DNA of 32,948 nt from positions 1-32,948 of the forward strand of contig JAJTFC010000029.1 in the NCBI GenBank assembly GCA_021298315.1, read 5' to 3'. The notes under the pieces are model-generated. The model did not search any database, was not told the origin of the DNA, and worked only from the letters and a program-made list of their open reading frames with translations. The position numbers and the translations under genes were made by a program. Positions within the stretch are counted from its first letter, which is position 1, and each line of letters begins with the position of its first letter. Below are positions 25,574 through 32,948 of this stretch, one piece after another. The stretch is from Planctomycetaceae bacterium. GTDB lineage: Bacteria; Planctomycetota; Planctomycetia; Pirellulales; Pirellulaceae.

Positions 25574-25697
25574 GCTCTCGGATTTACCCAAAGGCTCCTA
25601 CTGTCGAAACGAACTGTCGTCCCAAACTTGAATGCCGAACTATACTGGGAACTCCCAATCGATTCTTTCATTCCCAACCGGCAACTGCTCCGTTTTG

Positions 25698-26759
25698 ATG
25701 TCCGACCCTCGAATCATCAAGCTATCGCACGCAATCCTCGAATCGGCAATCGATGAGTGGAACCGGATTCTAGCGCTAAGCCCCGCCGAGAAACCCATCG
25801 ACAACTCGATCCCGGATCTGATCCATCAAGTCCAATCGAGGATCCCCGAACTTGCACAAGCCCACGAGCCACCCTCACCGCAATCGAGCGGCCAACTCGG
25901 TTTGCTCTCTTGGATGGTGTGGCTTACCGAAAAACTCAAAGCCGTAAACCTCAGCCGAGAGAACAAGTCACCGCTTGAAAACTCCCTGCAACGCGCCGTC
26001 TCATTGCTCAGCAGTTGCAGTTCGATCCAAGAGTCGGTCGAAGCCTCCGCGCGTCGCCAAGTCTACGAACTTGCGTATGGACTCACGCACGAAATCAATA
26101 ACCCCCTGGGAAATATCCTTGCCCGAGCCCAGCAACTCTTATCCAAATCTACAGACCCACTGGATCGCAAATCACTTGCTACGGTCGTCGATCAAGCCAT
26201 GCGGGCCCATGAGATGCTCGCCGAAGTGATGAGAGCCGTTCAGCCTCGAGAAGTCATTCTGAGCAAAGTCGACTTGGTCAAATTGGTACAGCAAGCCTAT
26301 GAGCAAAGCTTAGGGGCCGTAAAATCAAAAAAAATCACCTGCAGTCTCAAACTCGATTGCTCGGTAGCTTGGGCCAGCATCGACGGGACGGGAATCCTCG
26401 AAGCCCTCAGACTGATCGCTCAAAATGCCATCGATGCTTGCAGCCCAGATGATTCGATCACCTGGAGGATCGATGATCTAGATCTGTCTTTCCGCATAGC
26501 GATCCAAGACACTGGCCCAGGACTCAGCCCCAATGCGCAGCGTAGAGCTTTCGACCTGTTCTACAGCGGGCGAGAAGCCGGACGCGGCTTAGGTGTGTCC
26601 CTCGCGGTAGTTCGCAGACTCGTCAGTGAAAGCGGTGGAAAGATACGACTTTCAAGTCAGCAAAAACTTGGTTGCCACTTCGAACTGAATTTTCCAAAGG
26701 TAGATAGTCAACCCGATGGGGCTAGAGAATTCCCCAGTCAAGCAGCTTGGAAAATCTAG
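25698..26759 (+). CDS. Soluble sensor histidine kinase
   Basis: The 353-residue protein has an H-box (ELAYGLTHEINNPLGNILARAQQ, His near residue 137), then the ATPase domain with N-box (LIAQNAIDACSPDD), G1 (DTGPGLSP), F-box (AFDLFYSGREAGRG) and G2 (GLGVSLAVVRRLV). There are no membrane helices and no recognised sensor domain in the ~120 N-terminal residues, so it is probably cytoplasmic. No response regulator is adjacent, making it an orphan in this window. The start is uncertain: ATG 25698 is chosen, but an in-frame ATG at 25632 adds 22 residues and neither has a clear ribosome site. Its stop shares the palindrome CTAG with the stop of the convergent lipoprotein gene. Confidence 0.85.
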   Translation: MSDPRIIKLSHAILESAIDEWNRILALSPAEKPIDNSIPDLIHQVQSRIPELAQAHEPPSPQSSGQLGLLSWMVWLTEKLKAVNLSRENKSPLENSLQRAVSLLSSCSSIQESVEASARRQVYELAYGLTHEINNPLGNILARAQQLLSKSTDPLDRKSLATVVDQAMRAHEMLAEVMRAVQPREVILSKVDLVKLVQQAYEQSLGAVKSKKITCSLKLDCSVAWASIDGTGILEALRLIAQNAIDACSPDDSITWRIDDLDLSFRIAIQDTGPGLSPNAQRRAFDLFYSGREAGRGLGVSLAVVRRLVSESGGKIRLSSQQKLGCHFELNFPKVDSQPDGAREFPSQAAWKI

Positions 26760-26995
26760 CGGCGGCTGCGTGCCGCTTCGCGATCAGCTTTCAGCGCTGC
26801 GGTCTCGTTGGCCAATTTGTTCTCTGATCCAGCAGGAAAATACTGAATATCGTCCATCAAGTAGTAGCCGCTCGGAAGCGTCTGGCCAGCCACGTGAACT
26901 TGGCATCCAGTGCTCAGAGCAAGTCCGCACAAAGTAGCAAGGGCGATGCATCCAAAGTGGACAGGGTTGGTGCTGAGATTTTTTGCGGCTTTCAT
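26756..26995 (-). CDS. Small putative lipoprotein
   Basis: A 79-residue protein with a signal peptide and a lipobox-like LALSTGC (Cys31), followed by HVAGQTLPSGYYLMDDIQYF and a charged C-terminus (ALKADREAARSRR). The -3 position is Ser instead of the usual Leu, so lipid attachment is likely but not certain. I recall similar short planctomycete proteins with the GQTLPSGYYL motif, of unknown function. ATG 26995 is chosen because the signal begins there; the frame upstream runs through tandem repeats and has no protein-like sequence. It ends convergently with the histidine kinase, overlapping by 4 nt. Confidence 0.75.
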   Translation of the reverse strand: MKAAKNLSTNPVHFGCIALATLCGLALSTGCQVHVAGQTLPSGYYLMDDIQYFPAGSENKLANETAALKADREAARSRR

Positions 26996-27067
26996 CTTTG
27001 CTTTCTCATCCTTGGACTGTCGATCGTACTTGTCCAAAGATATCGGATGTTCCAGGCGTTCACTTGA

Positions 27068-27089
27068 GGAAAAACCTAACGGTTTTTCC
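27068..27089. terminator. Hairpin downstream of the PhnZ-like gene
   Basis: GGAAAAACC (27068-27076) pairs perfectly with GGTTTTTCC (27081-27089) around TAAC. It lies about 34 nt past the PhnZ-like gene stop on the minus strand, with the T5 inside the stem, as in compact bidirectional terminators. Confidence 0.55.
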
Positions 27090-27093
27090 GTCC

Positions 27094-27120
27094 GATCCGT
27101 CTGATCCGTCTGATCCGTCC
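27094..27120. repeat. Tandem 9-bp repeats (GATCCGTCT type)
   Basis: Three adjacent copies of GATCCGTC(T/C) at 27094, 27103 and 27112, flanked by partial copies, lie between the hairpin and the PhnZ-like gene stop. In the minus frame they would read as a T-D-Q repeat, which I do not consider coding. Confidence 0.8.
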
Positions 27121-27122
27121 GA

Positions 27123-27686
27123 TCAGAGATCCTCGACCAACCGGTCGAGCAGGGGGGCAAAATCCTCGATGCGGGGGGTTTGCATTTGAGGATCCTTGGC
27201 CAAATCATCCCAACGCCTCAGTTCGACGGCCTCGAAAGCAAAAGGCTCGTCCCGGAAATCATCGATCTGCGACTGACTCATGACCCCACCTTGGTCATGA
27301 AAACTCTTAAGCGATGCAGGGGACAATTTGGCTAAGTACTCCGGTTCGACCGTGCACAAATATCGCTTGGCCGCTACATGCAAGCGCACAGGGTCAGCCA
27401 CCGCTTTACCAAAATGCGACTTGATCCACTCATAAGCTCGCTGTTCGTGGGCGTCGTCGAGGTTCTGGTCGTCCGACTCGGGCATCGCCTTTTGGTCGAT
27501 GATGTGCCCAAGATCATGGAGCAGGGCCGCTGCGATCATCGCCGATCCAGCACCTTGGCGTTTGGCTAAGACGGCACACTGCAGAGCATGCTGCAATTGC
27601 GAGACCTGCTCACTTCCATAACGCCCTTGGCCTCGTTGCTCAAAGAGTCGTATCACATGCTCTGTTGCCGAATGCACCATCGTCAA
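27123..27686 (-). CDS. PhnZ-like HD-domain oxygenase
   Basis: The 187-residue protein matches the phosphonate-associated HD oxygenase family (PhnZ/TmpB), diiron enzymes that cleave the C-P bond of 2-amino-1-hydroxyethylphosphonate or its trimethyl form. Iron ligands seem intact: H33, H57-D58 (ALLHDLGH), H80, H103 and D160 or D161 (RRWDD). The substrate-contacting Tyr and Glu of PhnZ (Y24, E27) correspond to Y23 and E26 with the same spacing to the first His. The PVRLHVAAKRYL and LSPAS segments are family hallmarks. No PhnY-type hydroxylase or phosphonate transporter is in this window. An internal ATG two codons later (27680) is an alternative start. Confidence 0.85.
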   Translation of the reverse strand: MTMVHSATEHVIRLFEQRGQGRYGSEQVSQLQHALQCAVLAKRQGAGSAMIAAALLHDLGHIIDQKAMPESDDQNLDDAHEQRAYEWIKSHFGKAVADPVRLHVAAKRYLCTVEPEYLAKLSPASLKSFHDQGGVMSQSQIDDFRDEPFAFEAVELRRWDDLAKDPQMQTPRIEDFAPLLDRLVEDL

Positions 27687-27766
27687 ACCCTCATCTCAAG
27701 AACCACAGAACGTTCTTCCTCAACTGCCTGCTCATAATACTCCGTTAGACAACCAATATGGAGAAT

Positions 27767-29539
27767 CTAGTCATGAAAAAGATATGAAGAGACCTCCGAT
27801 TCGACGCCAGGCTCTACGACGAGCATCTCGACGTTCAGCCTCGTGATCTGGATAATACTCGTCTGCCCACTTGGCCAATCGATTTTGATTGTCCCTTCAA
27901 TCTTGGCCTTGGGGACCTGGTGATCCGACGGCCTTTTCGAGGCGGGGATACCAAAGTGAAGGGCAGGGGCATTGGTCGATGCATACGAACCACCCCCAAC
28001 TCTTTGGCGGATCCAACTCGTCTGACCGATGCTCAGCGTCACAACCGTACCTATCGCATCGCGGTTGGAGGATCGCCCGATGAGCCTAAGACTCAAGTAC
28101 GATCCTTGCTTGGCGGATGTGTTTTCAACCAAAGCACTCGGAGCGTTGATCCTGCTGACAACCATGTCGATGAGTCCATCTCGGTTGATATCTCCAACGG
28201 CAAGCCCCCGTCCATCCTGAGGTGTCTGAAAAAAAGGGGAATCCTTGGCGCTATCCACAAAGCGTTTGGACTCGATGTTTTCGAGGATCTGAGGGCGCTG
28301 AGAATGCTTCGGTGAATAGCGTTCAAGATGCCCATTGACAACGAGGATGTCTTCGTCCCCATCGAGTTCCAGATCGCAAAGTGCAGTCCCCCACCCAACC
28401 GACTGTTCATCGGTCGCGGTGATCCTTGCAGCATTGGTTGCGTAAGTGAAACTCATGCGACCATTGTTTCGATACAGTGCATTGAACTCATCAGCATAGT
28501 TGGTAACCCACAGGTCAAATTTCTGATCGTTGTTATAGTCCCCCAGAGCGATCCCCATGCTCCCCTCGGCACGCCCTTGGTCATTGGTCGCAACACCTGC
28601 TCTTCTGCCCAATTCGGTCCATTGAAAATTTCCATCATTGCGAAAAAGGAGATTTGGTTCCACGTCGTTGCTGATATAAAGATCGGTGTCGCGATCCCCA
28701 TCTAGATCGGCCGCCAATACACCCAGTCCACGCAGCGCAAGTCCTGCAAGGCACTCGGGGGTTCGCTCGACAAAAGTCCCATCGCCCAAGTTCTCATAGA
28801 CCGCATCGCGCAGCCCCAAAAAGTCCGTCGGCCCACAGTAATCCCGACGATTCGAATCGGCTTGGCTTGGACACCACGGGTTGTTCTCCCAAGACCAATT
28901 CGCATAGTGCACGACGTACAAGTCCAAGTCGGAGTCTTGGTCTGCATCGAAGAAAGCCGCCCCTGTACTCCAAAGCATATCCTCAATCGGACGCAAGCTC
29001 TCGAAGGTTCCATCGCCTTGGTTTCGAAACCACTGCAATCGATCGTAACCGGTGACCACAAGATCGACCAAGCCATCGTTGTCGTAATCGGCTGCGATTA
29101 CTGCGGAATGGTAAGTCGCGGAGAAATCCAAACAAGCCATCGATCCACACGGCAGGAATCGCTCATCGCCAATCTGCTTATACAGATTGCCGGGAAAGCC
29201 TAACATGACTTTGAGAGCCTCATCGGCAGTGCCACCTCCTGAGGTGATCACATCCAGACGGCCATCGCAATCATAATCGACAAGTGCCGAACCACCTCCT
29301 GTGGTCTCGGGCAAGGAAAAGACATCGTTTTGGCTGCCGTCTTGATACTCGCTTCCGGGCAATGCGTCTTGGAGTTGACCGAAACGTATATGGCTGACTT
29401 GCTCACCTGCGGATGAACTTGTTTCGGAGACCTTTACCGTTGCTGAAGAGACCAACGGCTCATCGGACTTGCGAGCCGTGCAACCGATCAACAAACACAG
29501 GACGATCAGTAACAGTGGTTTAAGATACGGTGGGTTCAT
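27767..29539 (-). CDS. CRTAC1-type FG-GAP/ASPIC lipoprotein
   Basis: The 590-residue protein starts with a lipoprotein signal (LLLIVLCLLIGC, Cys20). It then carries about seven FG-GAP/VCBS-type repeats with Asp-rich calcium loops (DYDCDGRLDV, DYDNDGLVDL, DADQDSDLDL, DLDGDRDTDL, DYNNDQKFDL, DINRDGLIDM). The C-terminal UnbV/ASPIC domain (about 470-580) contains ASTNAPALHFGI and IDWPSG. Such repeats form a beta-propeller, and the protein is probably anchored in the membrane, facing outward. The upstream TPR gene ends only 3 nt before its ATG, so the two are translated together. The function is unknown; adhesion or protein interaction is plausible. Confidence 0.92.
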   Translation of the reverse strand: MNPPYLKPLLLIVLCLLIGCTARKSDEPLVSSATVKVSETSSSAGEQVSHIRFGQLQDALPGSEYQDGSQNDVFSLPETTGGGSALVDYDCDGRLDVITSGGGTADEALKVMLGFPGNLYKQIGDERFLPCGSMACLDFSATYHSAVIAADYDNDGLVDLVVTGYDRLQWFRNQGDGTFESLRPIEDMLWSTGAAFFDADQDSDLDLYVVHYANWSWENNPWCPSQADSNRRDYCGPTDFLGLRDAVYENLGDGTFVERTPECLAGLALRGLGVLAADLDGDRDTDLYISNDVEPNLLFRNDGNFQWTELGRRAGVATNDQGRAEGSMGIALGDYNNDQKFDLWVTNYADEFNALYRNNGRMSFTYATNAARITATDEQSVGWGTALCDLELDGDEDILVVNGHLERYSPKHSQRPQILENIESKRFVDSAKDSPFFQTPQDGRGLAVGDINRDGLIDMVVSRINAPSALVENTSAKQGSYLSLRLIGRSSNRDAIGTVVTLSIGQTSWIRQRVGGGSYASTNAPALHFGIPASKRPSDHQVPKAKIEGTIKIDWPSGQTSIIQITRLNVEMLVVEPGVESEVSSYLFHD

Positions 29540-29542
29540 TGC

Positions 29543-30835
29543 CTAAGGTTTCGCGGGAGGGCCGATGTATCGTTGGTGCACGGCGGCAAGTTGCCGTTGG
29601 CCAATCCGCTCGTAGTACAAAACCAAGTCCTCATGGGCAGGGGTGAAATTTTCATCGAGTTTCAAAGCTGCTTCAAGCCAATACAAACCATTTTCGCGAG
29701 ACTGCTTGTGCAAGAGCAAATGCCCCAAATCATAACACTGCTGGGCTGTCCGATTTGGATTGCTCAAGAGTTCGAAAAGCATCCGATCTGCCAACACGGT
29801 TTGCTTTTGCCCCGTATCGGCAATCGCAGCATAAGCTACCGAACGAGACTCGTCCCCAAGACGCTGATAAGCTTGACTCAGGGTCGAAGCGATTTCGACA
29901 TCCTCTGGCCATTGTTTGGACAATCGATCGAGCGTGTCGATCACCTTTTGGTTTTGTTCGGCGTCTAAATAGAGCTTGGCGATCTGTAGCGTCAGCGAGG
30001 GTTGGATTTGCCGAGACGGATCGCTTAGCGATTTGATACCTTTTTCAATACGATCAAGCGCCTCGGTGGCTTTTCCAAGTTTGCGAAGAACTTCCGAGTA
30101 CATCAATAAAGCCTCGGCGTTATCGGGCTGACTCTCGAGGTAGCGATCGAGCATCGATTCGGCCAACTCCAACTGCTGATCCCCTCGGTAAGCGATCCCT
30201 GCCTGCAGATACAAAGGAACAAAACCAGGATGTTTTTTGAGTGCGGGCTCGATCTCCAAAAGGGCATTTTTCCAATCGCGCCTCGTGAGTTGCATCATCG
30301 CTCGAAACGTCGGTATCCAAGGAGCATCGGGCGATTGGGTTTGCCACAACGGCAAGAACCGATCGACTGCTTGTGTGTCTTGGTTGCGAAGCAGTCCGAA
30401 GACTAAGGACCTGGCTGCGGTGTCAAAGGCTTGAGGGTTGGATTCCATATAAGTGGCAATCCTAGCCGCTGGTGCATCGAGAAGTCCAAGTTGCGCATCG
30501 AAGAGCAATTCCTCTGCTTGGACAGTTTCGGCCGAAAGCCCCATCGACTCTCCAAGCTCCAACTGGCGATTAAAGGCATCCTTATTTCCAAGCTGCCGAT
30601 AAGCACTCGCTAATAAAAGTCGGATCTGCGCACTGTCTCCAAACCGGCCCCGGAGTCCATCGAGCGCCGCGATGGCTTGGCGATTCTCTTCGTTGTGCAA
30701 CAGTCTTTGAGCAACCTCCAGCCCGCTGCTCCACTGCCTCGTGCGCCAAGCATAGACAGCCACAGAGCCCAAAACCGCGAGTAAAACCGCTAATCGCAAC
30801 CTCTGCCAACTCGACTTACCGTTGGTTGAACCCAT
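29543..30835 (-). CDS. Membrane-anchored tetratricopeptide repeat protein
   Basis: A 430-residue protein with one N-terminal membrane helix (LRLAVLLAVLGSVAVYAW, about 13-30) followed by TPR-like helical repeats through the rest. Clear examples are FVPLYLQAGIAYRGDQQLEL and ALLMYSEVLRKLGKATEAL, and the final EAALKLDENFTPAHEDLVLYY. ATG 30835 is preferred to an in-frame TTG three codons earlier. It is the first gene of a two-gene operon with the FG-GAP lipoprotein, 3 nt apart, suggesting that the two proteins work together at the cell envelope. TPR proteins usually act as scaffolds; the partner here is inferred from gene order only. Confidence 0.88.
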   Translation of the reverse strand: MGSTNGKSSWQRLRLAVLLAVLGSVAVYAWRTRQWSSGLEVAQRLLHNEENRQAIAALDGLRGRFGDSAQIRLLLASAYRQLGNKDAFNRQLELGESMGLSAETVQAEELLFDAQLGLLDAPAARIATYMESNPQAFDTAARSLVFGLLRNQDTQAVDRFLPLWQTQSPDAPWIPTFRAMMQLTRRDWKNALLEIEPALKKHPGFVPLYLQAGIAYRGDQQLELAESMLDRYLESQPDNAEALLMYSEVLRKLGKATEALDRIEKGIKSLSDPSRQIQPSLTLQIAKLYLDAEQNQKVIDTLDRLSKQWPEDVEIASTLSQAYQRLGDESRSVAYAAIADTGQKQTVLADRMLFELLSNPNRTAQQCYDLGHLLLHKQSRENGLYWLEAALKLDENFTPAHEDLVLYYERIGQRQLAAVHQRYIGPPAKP

Positions 30836-30953
30836 CGCAATCAAGAATCCACTTGGTATAGAACCCCACCCTCAATTACCTTTCTTAATCCAAACTGGCA
30901 AGAGGGACGAAGGTTAAAACATTGAAATAAATTTTGGCAACCCCACGAAACCG

Positions 30954-30983
30954 TTGACGCGTCACAATGCCACGCTGTAGAGT
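30954..30983 (+). promoter_or_regulatory. Predicted promoter of the DUF1559-lipoprotein pair
   Basis: TTGACG (30954-30959, five of six consensus matches) and TAGAGT (30978-30983, four of six) are 18 bp apart. This would give a 5' leader of about 140 nt before ATG 31133. The 297-nt gap between the TPR gene and this DUF1559 gene holds no other feature I can support. Confidence 0.4.
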
Positions 30984-31132
30984 ATACATGGGGCAAATAT
31001 CCGCGTTAGACCCGCTTAGGGTTAAACAAACAGTTATTGTTCGATCTGCTTGTGGTCTGACTTAGGTATTTCACCATCGCAATTCATGCATTTTTCATCT
31101 TTTCTGAATCTCTTCTACAGGGGTACATTGCC

Positions 31133-32155
31133 ATGACCAAAGGTCATCAGTCGTCTCGCCGAGGTTTCACGCTCGTGGAACTCTTGGTAGTCATCGCCAT
31201 CATCGGCATTCTAGTAGGCCTGCTCTTGCCAGCAGTCCAGGCTGCGCGAGAAGCCGCGCGTCGCATGTCATGCGGAAACAACATCAAACAAATCGCCTTA
31301 GCACTTCAGAACTACGAAAGTGCTTACAAGCGATTCCCGATGTCGGTCAATTACGGGTCGGCACGTGGGCGCCAGCAGTTCCATGCTTATCACCACACCT
31401 GGCTCGGTTCGATTATGCCTCAGATGGAAGGCTCAACGATCGCTTCAAGCACCAACTATCAACTACCCGTTTGGGGTCAACCGATTGTCAGTACCCGAGT
31501 AGCAAGCTTGCTATGCCCCTCGGATTCGACCGTTGAAAAGGTTTTCGCACAACACAACATCACTCCAACGAGCTATGCAGGTAGCCAAGGCTTCCACTGG
31601 TGGCCAGATGCCGGCGTTGGACCTGGTTGGGGTGGACCTAACATGGGTATTGGAGCCCTTGGGGACCTATCCGGACTTTTTGCTGCATCGCGAGCCAATG
31701 CGATGAGAGACATTACCGACGGAACCTCCAACTGCGTCGTCGTCGCAGAAACCGATACGGCCAATTTCTATGGTGGTCCATTCATGACTACCGGTACGGG
31801 CCTACGACGTGCACCGTATCAAAATGGTGTTTTCCGAGCTGCATTCGTTGGATTCTCGCACGCTGGCTGGGGAACGAACGAAGGTGGTGGACAAGGTGCA
31901 TTGGAAGTCGATGGATCCGGTCCTAAAGTGGTCGGAACATGGTTCCGCGCCGCCTCGCATGCTTACGAACCGACCTACATCGTTGCTTGGGGTATCAACA
32001 CCGAATGGCCAGGAGCTTCTAGCTATCACGGGCCATTTGTGCAGGCTGCCCGTGCAGACGGTAGTGCCGGAGTGGTTTCCCAAAATATCAATTACGGTGT
32101 TTGGCTTCGACTAAACGCAATTGCTGACAACAACCTTACGGGTGAAGCCGAGTAA
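31133..32155 (+). CDS. DUF1559 prepilin-like protein
   Basis: A 340-residue protein with a prepilin-type N-terminus (SSRRGFTLVELLVVIAIIG), likely cleaved after Gly11. The stretch from GFT to the end of the AVQAARE segment is nearly identical to that of the other DUF1559 protein in this window. Its C-terminal signature is diverged (SSYHGPFVQAARADGSAGVV, where HxGGVNxxxxDGSV is usual). AGGGG lies 9 nt before the ATG. The middle is Gly/Trp-rich (WWPDAGVGPGWGGPNMG). It is followed 45 nt later by a small lipoprotein gene, a pairing common in planctomycetes. It is probably exported to the cell surface. Confidence 0.93.
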   Translation: MTKGHQSSRRGFTLVELLVVIAIIGILVGLLLPAVQAAREAARRMSCGNNIKQIALALQNYESAYKRFPMSVNYGSARGRQQFHAYHHTWLGSIMPQMEGSTIASSTNYQLPVWGQPIVSTRVASLLCPSDSTVEKVFAQHNITPTSYAGSQGFHWWPDAGVGPGWGGPNMGIGALGDLSGLFAASRANAMRDITDGTSNCVVVAETDTANFYGGPFMTTGTGLRRAPYQNGVFRAAFVGFSHAGWGTNEGGGQGALEVDGSGPKVVGTWFRAASHAYEPTYIVAWGINTEWPGASSYHGPFVQAARADGSAGVVSQNINYGVWLRLNAIADNNLTGEAE

Positions 32156-32200
32156 TATTTCAACTCTGATTCCATGCTCCAAAAATTGGAAAGCTTAACT

Positions 32201-32374
32201 ATGAAGAATATGACGATGAGTCTTCTTGCGATGGCTCTTTTGACTCTGATTTGCTTGGGTTGCAGCAAAGGTCCTGATCCAAAAGCAAACCCGAACTTTC
32301 AAGAGAAGTCGCTGATGGATCCAGGTGCGATCAAAATGGGTGCGGAAGCTCCCAAGCCGATGACCAGCCAATAG
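32201..32374 (+). CDS. 57-residue lipoprotein paired with DUF1559
   Basis: The short protein has a signal peptide with lipobox LICLGC (Cys21) and a 36-residue Pro/Lys-rich mature part (SKGPDPKANPNFQEKSLMDP). GGAAAG (32188-32193) precedes ATG 32201; an in-frame ATG at 32174 would add nine residues in front of the signal and is less likely. It lies 45 nt after the DUF1559 gene on the same strand, so the two are probably co-transcribed. Short lipoproteins in this position are frequent in planctomycetes, but I know of no assigned function. Confidence 0.8.
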   Translation: MKNMTMSLLAMALLTLICLGCSKGPDPKANPNFQEKSLMDPGAIKMGAEAPKPMTSQ

Positions 32375-32405
32375 ATCTGCAAAGTCACCTGACAAGCACT
32401 TGAAC

Positions 32406-32618
32406 TTACCAAACAAACTCATCGATCATCTGTTCGAGTCGACATAGCTCCTCGTTGATATCCAGCGAGAAACGAGACAACTCCGAACTGCGACGCAAAC
32501 TCGCTCGCGATCGAAGCGGGGCACCATCGTCCCTACGACGCAATCGACCAACAAGCATCTGCTCTAACTGACCGAGATAACTATCCTCTAGTTGTCTTTG
32601 CTGCCTTCTGAGCAACAT
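32406..32618 (-). CDS. Hypothetical 70-residue charged protein
   Basis: This short ORF codes for an arginine- and glutamate-rich, probably helical protein (LRRRDDGAPLRSRASLRRSS, then EELCRLEQMIDEF). No family was recognised. The amphipathic Leu/Arg/Glu pattern looks protein-like, but the ribosome site (AGGA) is only 2 nt before the ATG and no neighbour supports it. It converges on the small lipoprotein gene. It may be real, a remnant, or chance. Confidence 0.4.
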   Translation of the reverse strand: MLLRRQQRQLEDSYLGQLEQMLVGRLRRRDDGAPLRSRASLRRSSELSRFSLDINEELCRLEQMIDEFVW

Positions 32619-32636
32619 GATCCTTAAACTCCGACA

Positions 32637-32948
32637 TGGGTACTACGAATACGCACGAAATGACTTGCGCGAAAAAATACTGCGCCAAGTTCCCGCGATT
32701 GCGGGTTCCTGACGCCACTTAATGTTGCAACAAGATTTCGCACACGCCGATTTTTTGCCCCAACTTGCAGCTTGAATAAAAATCTTTCGCTCGACTTTTC
32801 GATACCAACGCTACCTCTTAGCATTTTCCAGAGCATCCATCCGAAGTTTCCCGGAAATAGCTAGAAAACAACTCAAGTCCTCAGTGTTGAACGATTGTCC
32901 TCAATCGTTCCCCTGCCGAGCCTGCGAGGCGTCCCTATTGTTCAACGA
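32637..32948. other. Gene-free end of the window with one hairpin
   Basis: No coding region is supported here; a 70-codon minus-strand frame (32624-32836) has no recognisable features. A 9-bp perfect hairpin (GAACGATTG 32889-32897 with 32902-32910, loop TCCT) is the only clear structure. It could belong to an element or terminator continuing beyond the window. Confidence 0.5.

Larger units (their letters stand above)
25158..25697. other. 540-nt intergenic region rich in palindromes
   Basis: Between the divergent prepilin and histidine kinase genes I see no supported gene or tRNA. The region contains a hairpin (25346-25385), a TACTCG-type tract in two inverted copies (25456-25469 and 25560-25573) and two overlapping perfect palindromes (25529-25542 and 25540-25555), listed separately. 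Promoters for both flanking genes should lie here but none stands out. Confidence 0.6.

Noticed and set aside
26996..27208. N-terminal extension of the small lipoprotein through the GATCCGTCT repeats
   Set aside because: The frame reads a T-D-Q repeat, overlaps the PhnZ-like gene and would bury the signal peptide.
32624..32836. 70-codon minus-strand ORF near the window end
   Set aside because: No family features or supporting context; it looks like a chance frame in non-coding DNA.

Overview
The window is a chromosomal segment of a planctomycete, most likely a Pirellulaceae-type member of Planctomycetota. The evidence is its gene families: two DUF1559 prepilin-like proteins, a large PilW-like prepilin, a PSCyt1/PSCyt2/PSD1 (DUF1549/DUF1553) protein beside a DUF1501 protein, an ECF sigma factor overlapping a Ser/Thr kinase, a CRTAC1-type FG-GAP lipoprotein with a TPR partner, and McsA/McsB. 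No rRNA, tRNA, CRISPR array, intact insertion sequence or phage gene was seen.

Layout. 1-3.7 kb: a secreted double-BON protein converges on an ECF sigma factor/kinase operon. 3.8-7 kb: an HD phosphohydrolase, then citramalate synthase (cimA) behind a leader that looks like a complete transcription attenuator. 7-7.6 kb: a decayed Rpn/PD-(D/E)XK nuclease gene. 7.7-12.1 kb: the PSD1 and DUF1501 pair. 12.2-13.2 kb: a DUF1559 protein. 13.5-17.6 kb: a minus-strand operon of Gfo/Idh oxidoreductase, amidohydrolase and MFS transporter, divergent from an SDR. 18.55-18.95 kb: repeats. 18.95-20.75 kb: mcsA-mcsB, divergent from trpE. 22.4-25.2 kb: PilW-like prepilin and fabI. 25.2-25.7 kb: palindrome-rich intergenic DNA before a soluble histidine kinase. 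26.7-27.7 kb: a small lipoprotein and a PhnZ-like HD oxygenase. 27.8-30.8 kb: TPR protein and FG-GAP lipoprotein operon. 31.1-32.4 kb: DUF1559 protein and a 57-residue lipoprotein, then a short hypothetical ORF and a gene-free end.

Most striking signal. Between the HD gene and cimA lie, in order, a consensus -35 box with a plausible -10 box, an 18-codon ORF with three consecutive isoleucine codons, a hairpin starting at the last Ile codon, a possible alternative pairing partner, and a 12-bp intrinsic terminator ending about 16 nt before the cimA ATG. CimA makes the first committed intermediate of threonine-independent isoleucine synthesis, so the parts fit ribosome-mediated isoleucine attenuation.

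Most other genes are housekeeping or lineage-typical. Accessory signals are the nuclease relic, several short tandem repeats, dispersed TACGAG-type tracts, and an orphan phosphonate-type HD oxygenase with its key residues intact. All functional calls come from reading motifs; no database search or folding program was run.
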